The notes below the pieces were generated by a model that had not been told where the DNA came from, made no database searches, and was given only the letters and a program-made list of their open reading frames with translations. The translations under genes and the position numbers were made by a program. Shown here piece by piece: positions 4,973-8,128 of a stretch of 8,128 nucleotides of DNA. The stretch covers positions 1 through 8,128 of the forward strand of contig JAFTKI010000041.1 in NCBI GenBank assembly GCA_017453335.1. Direction: 5' to 3'. This DNA comes from Clostridia bacterium (GTDB taxonomy: Bacteria > Bacillota_A > Clostridia > Oscillospirales > CAG-272). The first letter of the stretch is position 1, and every line of letters starts with the position of its first letter.

Positions 4973-6282
4973 GCAAACTCGTCGTAGATCGCAATCAAAG
5001 CGCGCTTGAGATCATGCTCCTCAACGCCGACAATGATATTGAGCTCGCTCGAGCCCTGGTCGATCATACGAATATTAATATCTGCCTTGGAGATTGCAGA
5101 GAATACGCGCACAGCGGTTCCCTTTGCCTTAACCATACCGCGTCCTACAACAGCCAAGAGTGCCAGACCGTCCTCGATCACGATGCTGTCGGGGCGTACA
5201 CGCTTCTGGATCGAAGCGATCATACGCTCACGGCGATCCTTCAGATAAGAGGTGCCTACCACAACACTCATGGTATCAACGCCCGAGGGAAGATGCTCGA
5301 ACGGCATATCGTTATCCTCCAGAACGTCGAGGATCTTACGGCCAAAGCCGATCTCGGAGTTCATCATATCCTTCTCGACCGTAATAACCGAGAAGCCTGT
5401 CTTACCTGCAATACCCGTGATGATCATTTCGGAATCATACTCGTTGGTCTCGGATACGATCATGGTACCGGGAGCCTCGGGCTCGTTGGTGTTACGGATA
5501 TTGATCGGGATTCCCGCATAGCGTACGGGGAAGATCGCATCCTCGTGAAGCACCGATGCACCCATATAGGAAAGCTCGCGCAATTCGCGGTAGGTGATGG
5601 TCTTGATCGGCTTGGGATTGTCAACGATACGGGGATCAGCCATCAGACATCCCGAAACGTCGGTCCAGTTTTCATACAGCTCTGCCTCGGAAGCACGCGC
5701 AACGATCGAGCCCGTGATATCCGAGCCGCCGCGACTGAAGGTTTTAATGGTGCCGTTGGGCATTACGCCGTAAAAGCCGGGGATCACGGCATACTTGTGC
5801 TTTTTCAGCTCCTTTGCCATTTCTTCGTTGGTCTTTTCATCGTCGTAGGTTCCGTTTTCGCGGAAATATACAACAGCCTCGGCATCGATAAAATCAAATC
5901 CCAAGAACTTTGCCAGAATCAAAGAGTTGAGATACTCACCGCGGCTTGCGGCAAAATCTCTGCCCGAGTGATGCAGGATCGCATTACGGATATAATCCAG
6001 CTCACCCGAAATATCAAACTTCAAGCCCAGATCACGAATGATCGAGTTGTAGCGCTCGCAGATCTGCGCATAGTACTCGGTAATATCCTCACGGTTCTGC
6101 ACCATCTCAAAGCAATGATACAGCATATCGGTTACCTTGGTATCGCCCGAATAGCGTTTTCCGGGTGCCGAGGCAACGACATAGTGACGGTCAGGATCCG
6201 CCTTTACGATTGCGGCAACCTTACGGAATTGCTCTGCATCCGCCAAGGAAGAGCCGCCGAATTTTACAACTTTCAGTCCCAT
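4966..6282 (-). CDS. lysC: Aspartate kinase (monofunctional)
   Basis: Phosphorylates L-aspartate with ATP, the first step to lysine, diaminopimelate, threonine and methionine. The 438-residue protein has an amino-acid kinase domain with VVKFGGSSLAD (5-15), FSRGGSDITGSIVA (182-195), ENWTDVSGCLMADPRIV (204-220) and SYMGASVLHEDAI (238-250). Two ACT regulatory domains follow (about 285-438), with ITGIAGKTGFSVITVEK and the C-terminal INIRMIDQGSSELNIIVGV (402-420), so allosteric feedback by an end-product amino acid is expected. Which one (lysine or threonine) and which paralogue name applies cannot be decided here; the layout is LysC/ThrD-like without a homoserine dehydrogenase fusion. ATG at 6282 is chosen over the longer frame to 6390 because AAAGGAAT (6299-6292) precedes it and the promoter lies inside the longer frame. 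No lysine riboswitch fits in the roughly 48-base leader. Confidence 0.94.
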   Translation of the reverse strand: MGLKVVKFGGSSLADAEQFRKVAAIVKADPDRHYVVASAPGKRYSGDTKVTDMLYHCFEMVQNREDITEYYAQICERYNSIIRDLGLKFDISGELDYIRNAILHHSGRDFAASRGEYLNSLILAKFLGFDFIDAEAVVYFRENGTYDDEKTNEEMAKELKKHKYAVIPGFYGVMPNGTIKTFSRGGSDITGSIVARASEAELYENWTDVSGCLMADPRIVDNPKPIKTITYRELRELSYMGASVLHEDAIFPVRYAGIPINIRNTNEPEAPGTMIVSETNEYDSEMIITGIAGKTGFSVITVEKDMMNSEIGFGRKILDVLEDNDMPFEHLPSGVDTMSVVVGTSYLKDRRERMIASIQKRVRPDSIVIEDGLALLAVVGRGMVKAKGTAVRVFSAISKADINIRMIDQGSSELNIIVGVEEHDLKRALIAIYDEFAK

Positions 6283-6337
6283 GGGCTTTTTATTCCTTTC
6301 GTTTAGCCATTTCGAAAAATTTACAATTATAATAAAT

Positions 6338-6366
6338 ATTATATGAAATTCAAGTGCGTTTGTCAA
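6338..6366 (-). promoter_or_regulatory. Consensus sigma-A promoter of aspartate kinase
   Basis: On the minus strand perfect TTGACA (6366-6361) and perfect TATAAT (6343-6338) are 17 bases apart. The predicted start is near 6331. The -10 box forms one arm of an inverted repeat, TATAATA (6328-6334) and TATTATA (6337-6343), so a second TATAAT faces the other way. Confidence 0.9.
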
Positions 6367-6439
6367 TAGAGAAAACGACGAAAGACACAATAAAAATACA
6401 AAAAAAGTAGTAAAAATGCAAAAAAGAGTGTTTGGTGTG

Positions 6440-6468
6440 TTGCATCTCCCGCCTTTTTTTGATATAAT
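6440..6468 (+). promoter_or_regulatory. Promoter of malQ
   Basis: Perfect TATAAT (6463-6468) lies 17 bases after TTGCAT (6440-6445), a weak -35, so an activator may be needed. The -10 is half of a perfect 12-base palindrome TATAATATTATA (6463-6474). The predicted start near 6475 gives a leader of about 45 bases. The stretch between this promoter and the divergent aspartate kinase promoter (6367-6439) is A-rich, with no gene seen. Confidence 0.7.
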
Positions 6469-6484
6469 ATTATAAAATGAGTTT

Positions 6485-6500
6485 CGGCAACCGTTTGCCG
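6485..6500 (+). promoter_or_regulatory. Leader hairpin before malQ
   Basis: CGGCAA (6485-6490) pairs perfectly with TTGCCG (6495-6500) around a CCGT loop. It lies in the predicted malQ leader, two to three bases upstream of the AGAAAGGA ribosome binding site. No U tract follows, so it is not a terminator. It may be an mRNA-stabilising 5' hairpin or an operator; this is inference. Confidence 0.45.
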
Positions 6501-6519
6501 CAGAAAGGACATAACAACG

Positions 6520-7950
6520 ATGAAACGATCCTCAGGCGTTTTGATGCACGTATCCTCCCTTTGGGGAAACTATTCCGAGGGCTCTTTGGGACAGGAAGCG
6601 CGCGAATGGGTGGACATTCTGGCACAAGCAGGCTTTCACGCATGGCAGGTGCTCCCCTTCTGCCTGCCCGACGAGTGCAACTCCCCCTATAAATCCTTCA
6701 GCGCGTTCAGCCTCAATCCCAATTTTATCGATCTTCCCACGCTTGCAGAGCAAGGGCTTCTGACCAAAGAGGAGCTGAAGAGCGCCGAACAAAAGGTTCC
6801 CTTTGCCTGTGAATTCGACCGTCTTTCAAAAGAGCGTTTTGCACTCCTGACACGCGCCGCCGAGCGTGTTTGCGATTGGAGCAAGATTGACACGTTCCTC
6901 ACTTTGCATCCCAAGACCGCCGATTTCTGCCGCTTCATGGCGATCAAGGCAAGCAACGGCGGCAAGGAATGGCAGGATTGGGAAAGCGAGACCGAGGACA
7001 AGGCAGTGCTGAAGGCTTGGCAATTTACGCAGTATGAGTGCTACCGTCAATGGATCGCGCTCAAGGAGTATGCAAACCGACGCGGCGTTTCGATCATCGG
7101 AGATATTCCGATCTACGTGGCATCCGACAGTGCCGACGTGTGGGCAAACCGTGAGCTGTTTCTTTTGGATCAGCGCAACCGTCCCACCGCTGTTGCGGGT
7201 GTACCTCCCGATTATTTCTGCGCCGACGGACAGCTTTGGGGCAATCCTTTGTACAACTGGCGCCGCATGAAAGAGGACAACTTTGCTTGGTGGCGTGCCA
7301 GAATGTCGTTTATGCTGGAGCTTTTTGACGGTGTGCGCATCGACCACTTCCGCGGCTTGGAATCCTATTTCAGCATTCCCGCAACCGAAAAGACCGCACG
7401 GAACGGCGTTTGGAAAAAAGGCCCCGGGATGGCACTCATCCGCGCGCTTCGTCCGCTTTGCGAGGACAAACTGATTATTGCCGAAGATCTGGGAGATATT
7501 ACACCTGCCGTTCATAAGCTGGTGAAGGACAGCGGATTTCCCGGGATGCGCGTGCTGCAGTTTGCCTTTTTGGGCGATGAGAATACCCCTCACCTGCCCC
7601 ACAACTATGAAAACAACTGCGTTGCCTACACGGGAACGCACGACAACAACACGCTCTTGGGCTACGTTTGGGAGCTGGATGACGAAACGCGCCGCCGTTT
7701 GATGGAATACTGCGGCTATGAGGGTGATTTTGACCGTTGCTACGGCGAGGTGTTGCGCACCATGTTTGCAAGCCACGCAGGGCTTTTGGTACTGCCCGTA
7801 CAGGATCTTCTCTACTTCGGCAGAGATACGCGGCTCAACCGCCCGGGGGATAGCGACGGTAACTGGAGTTGGCGTTTGACGCGCGAGCAGGCGGCACATA
7901 TTCCCACCAAGCAATTGGCACACCTCAATCGGCTGTACGGAAGAAATTAA
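6520..7950 (+). CDS. malQ: 4-alpha-glucanotransferase (amylomaltase)
   Basis: A GH77 disproportionating enzyme that transfers alpha-1,4-glucan chains between maltodextrins, releasing glucose and long chains for phosphorylase. The 476-residue protein spans a whole bacterial MalQ. Motifs in order: SSGVLMHVSSLWGNYSEGSLG (4-24), WQVLPF (42-47), GDIPIYVASDSADVWAN (194-210), VAGVPPDYFCADGQLWGNPLY (225-245), FDGVRIDHFRG (269-279) with nucleophile Asp275, IIAEDLG (319-325) with acid/base Glu322, and YTGTHDNNT (370-378) with Asp375. The C-terminal NRPGDSDGNWSWR (440-452) is also typical. AAAGGA (6504-6509) lies ten bases before the ATG. It has its own promoter and no sugar-metabolism neighbours in view. 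No clear intrinsic terminator follows within the window. Confidence 0.96.
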   Translation: MKRSSGVLMHVSSLWGNYSEGSLGQEAREWVDILAQAGFHAWQVLPFCLPDECNSPYKSFSAFSLNPNFIDLPTLAEQGLLTKEELKSAEQKVPFACEFDRLSKERFALLTRAAERVCDWSKIDTFLTLHPKTADFCRFMAIKASNGGKEWQDWESETEDKAVLKAWQFTQYECYRQWIALKEYANRRGVSIIGDIPIYVASDSADVWANRELFLLDQRNRPTAVAGVPPDYFCADGQLWGNPLYNWRRMKEDNFAWWRARMSFMLELFDGVRIDHFRGLESYFSIPATEKTARNGVWKKGPGMALIRALRPLCEDKLIIAEDLGDITPAVHKLVKDSGFPGMRVLQFAFLGDENTPHLPHNYENNCVAYTGTHDNNTLLGYVWELDDETRRRLMEYCGYEGDFDRCYGEVLRTMFASHAGLLVLPVQDLLYFGRDTRLNRPGDSDGNWSWRLTREQAAHIPTKQLAHLNRLYGRN

Positions 7951-8069
7951 GAGCCACAGCTTGTAAAGCGGACGACCAATGCTCGCACCTATTGCGATGT
8001 AACAACTAAAACCTGATGAATATAACCCATTTGCAAACGGCTATCCACAAAAGCAGGATTTACAGAAAG
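7951..8069. other. Gene-free stretch after malQ
   Basis: No open frame with a start and ribosome binding site, no tRNA, and no hairpin followed by a U tract was seen here. The malQ transcript therefore has no obvious terminator before the hairpin element at 8070. Confidence 0.5.
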
Positions 8070-8128
8070 CCTTCCCCAGCGGGGAAGGTGTCACGAGCCT
8101 GCGAGTGACGGATGAGGAGGGACGGCTA
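8070..8128 (+). repeat. GC-rich double-hairpin intergenic element, cut by the window edge
   Basis: A perfect 8-bp stem CCTTCCCC (8070-8077) / GGGGAAGG (8081-8088) with loop AGC is followed at once by a second stem GTCAC (8090-8094) / GTGAC (8105-8109), then GGATGAGGAGGG. From memory, this order (CCTTCCCC hairpin, GTCAC hairpin, GGATGAGG tail) resembles a dispersed intergenic repeat in gut Clostridia, sometimes near DUF559-type endonuclease genes; I cannot verify that here. There is no U tract, so it is a poor intrinsic terminator. Its right end lies outside the window. Confidence 0.6.

Noticed and set aside
5014..6306. Long plus-strand ORF (430 codons) antisense to aspartate kinase
   Set aside because: A shadow caused by codon bias of the real gene. 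No ribosome binding site or recognisable domain.
6283..6340. Lysine riboswitch before aspartate kinase
   Set aside because: The predicted leader is only about 48 bases and holds no long stem set or terminator hairpin.
4966..6390. Longer aspartate kinase starting at 6390
   Set aside because: It would include the -35/-10 promoter and the untranslated leader as coding. The family start (MGLKVVKFGGSS) has its own ribosome binding site.
6477..6692. Small ORF starting in the malQ leader
   Set aside because: It overlaps malQ in another frame, and no ribosome binding site precedes it because transcription is predicted to start at about the same place.
6826..7923. Long minus-strand ORF (365 codons) antisense to malQ
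   Set aside because: MalQ motifs are complete on the plus strand, and the antisense frame has no family features.

Overview
The window looks like a chromosomal segment from a Gram-positive Clostridia-type bacterium (Bacillota), probably an uncultured gut lineage. The evidence is moderate base composition, AAGGA/GGAGG ribosome binding sites, near-consensus sigma-A promoters (TTGACA-17-TATAAT), intrinsic terminators shared by convergent genes, and typical Firmicutes-like RsmI, HIT, aspartokinase and MalQ proteins. The genus cannot be named from sequence alone.

Layout. 1-933: rsmI (16S rRNA C1402 2'-O-methyltransferase), ending at a two-way terminator. 987-1710: a minus-strand pair made of a 70-residue truncated four-helix-bundle (S23/Avd-like) protein overlapping by four bases a small two-helix membrane protein, with its own promoter. 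1711-1884: a two-part array of short hairpins. Four GTGAAAT spacers in the left half face four ATTTC spacers in the right half, so the whole block is an imperfect inverted repeat of hairpin units. 1889-2190: a minus-strand tRNA operon, tRNA-Thr(TGT) then tRNA-Tyr(GTA), with a consensus promoter and a strong terminator. 2272-4485: a minus-strand operon of an FkbM-type methyltransferase followed by a PHP-domain metal-dependent phosphoesterase. 4515-4972: a monocistronic HIT-family gene (hinT) with a consensus promoter and a terminator that also serves the convergent gene. 4966-6366: aspartate kinase (minus) with its promoter. 6440-7950: malQ (plus), divergent from aspartate kinase. 7951-8128: gene-free tail carrying the start of a strong GC-rich hairpin element cut by the window edge.

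Most genes are housekeeping and do not form one pathway: rRNA modification, tRNA supply, first step of aspartate-family amino acid synthesis, glycogen/maltodextrin processing, purine phosphoramidate hydrolysis. The accessory part is 987-1884. There the symmetric hairpin array, a promoter at its edge, and a truncated four-helix-bundle gene coupled to a membrane-protein gene look like the remains of a small mobile or structured element that landed just downstream of the tRNA operon. This is the best candidate in the window for something undescribed. A second repeat-type element starts at the right edge.
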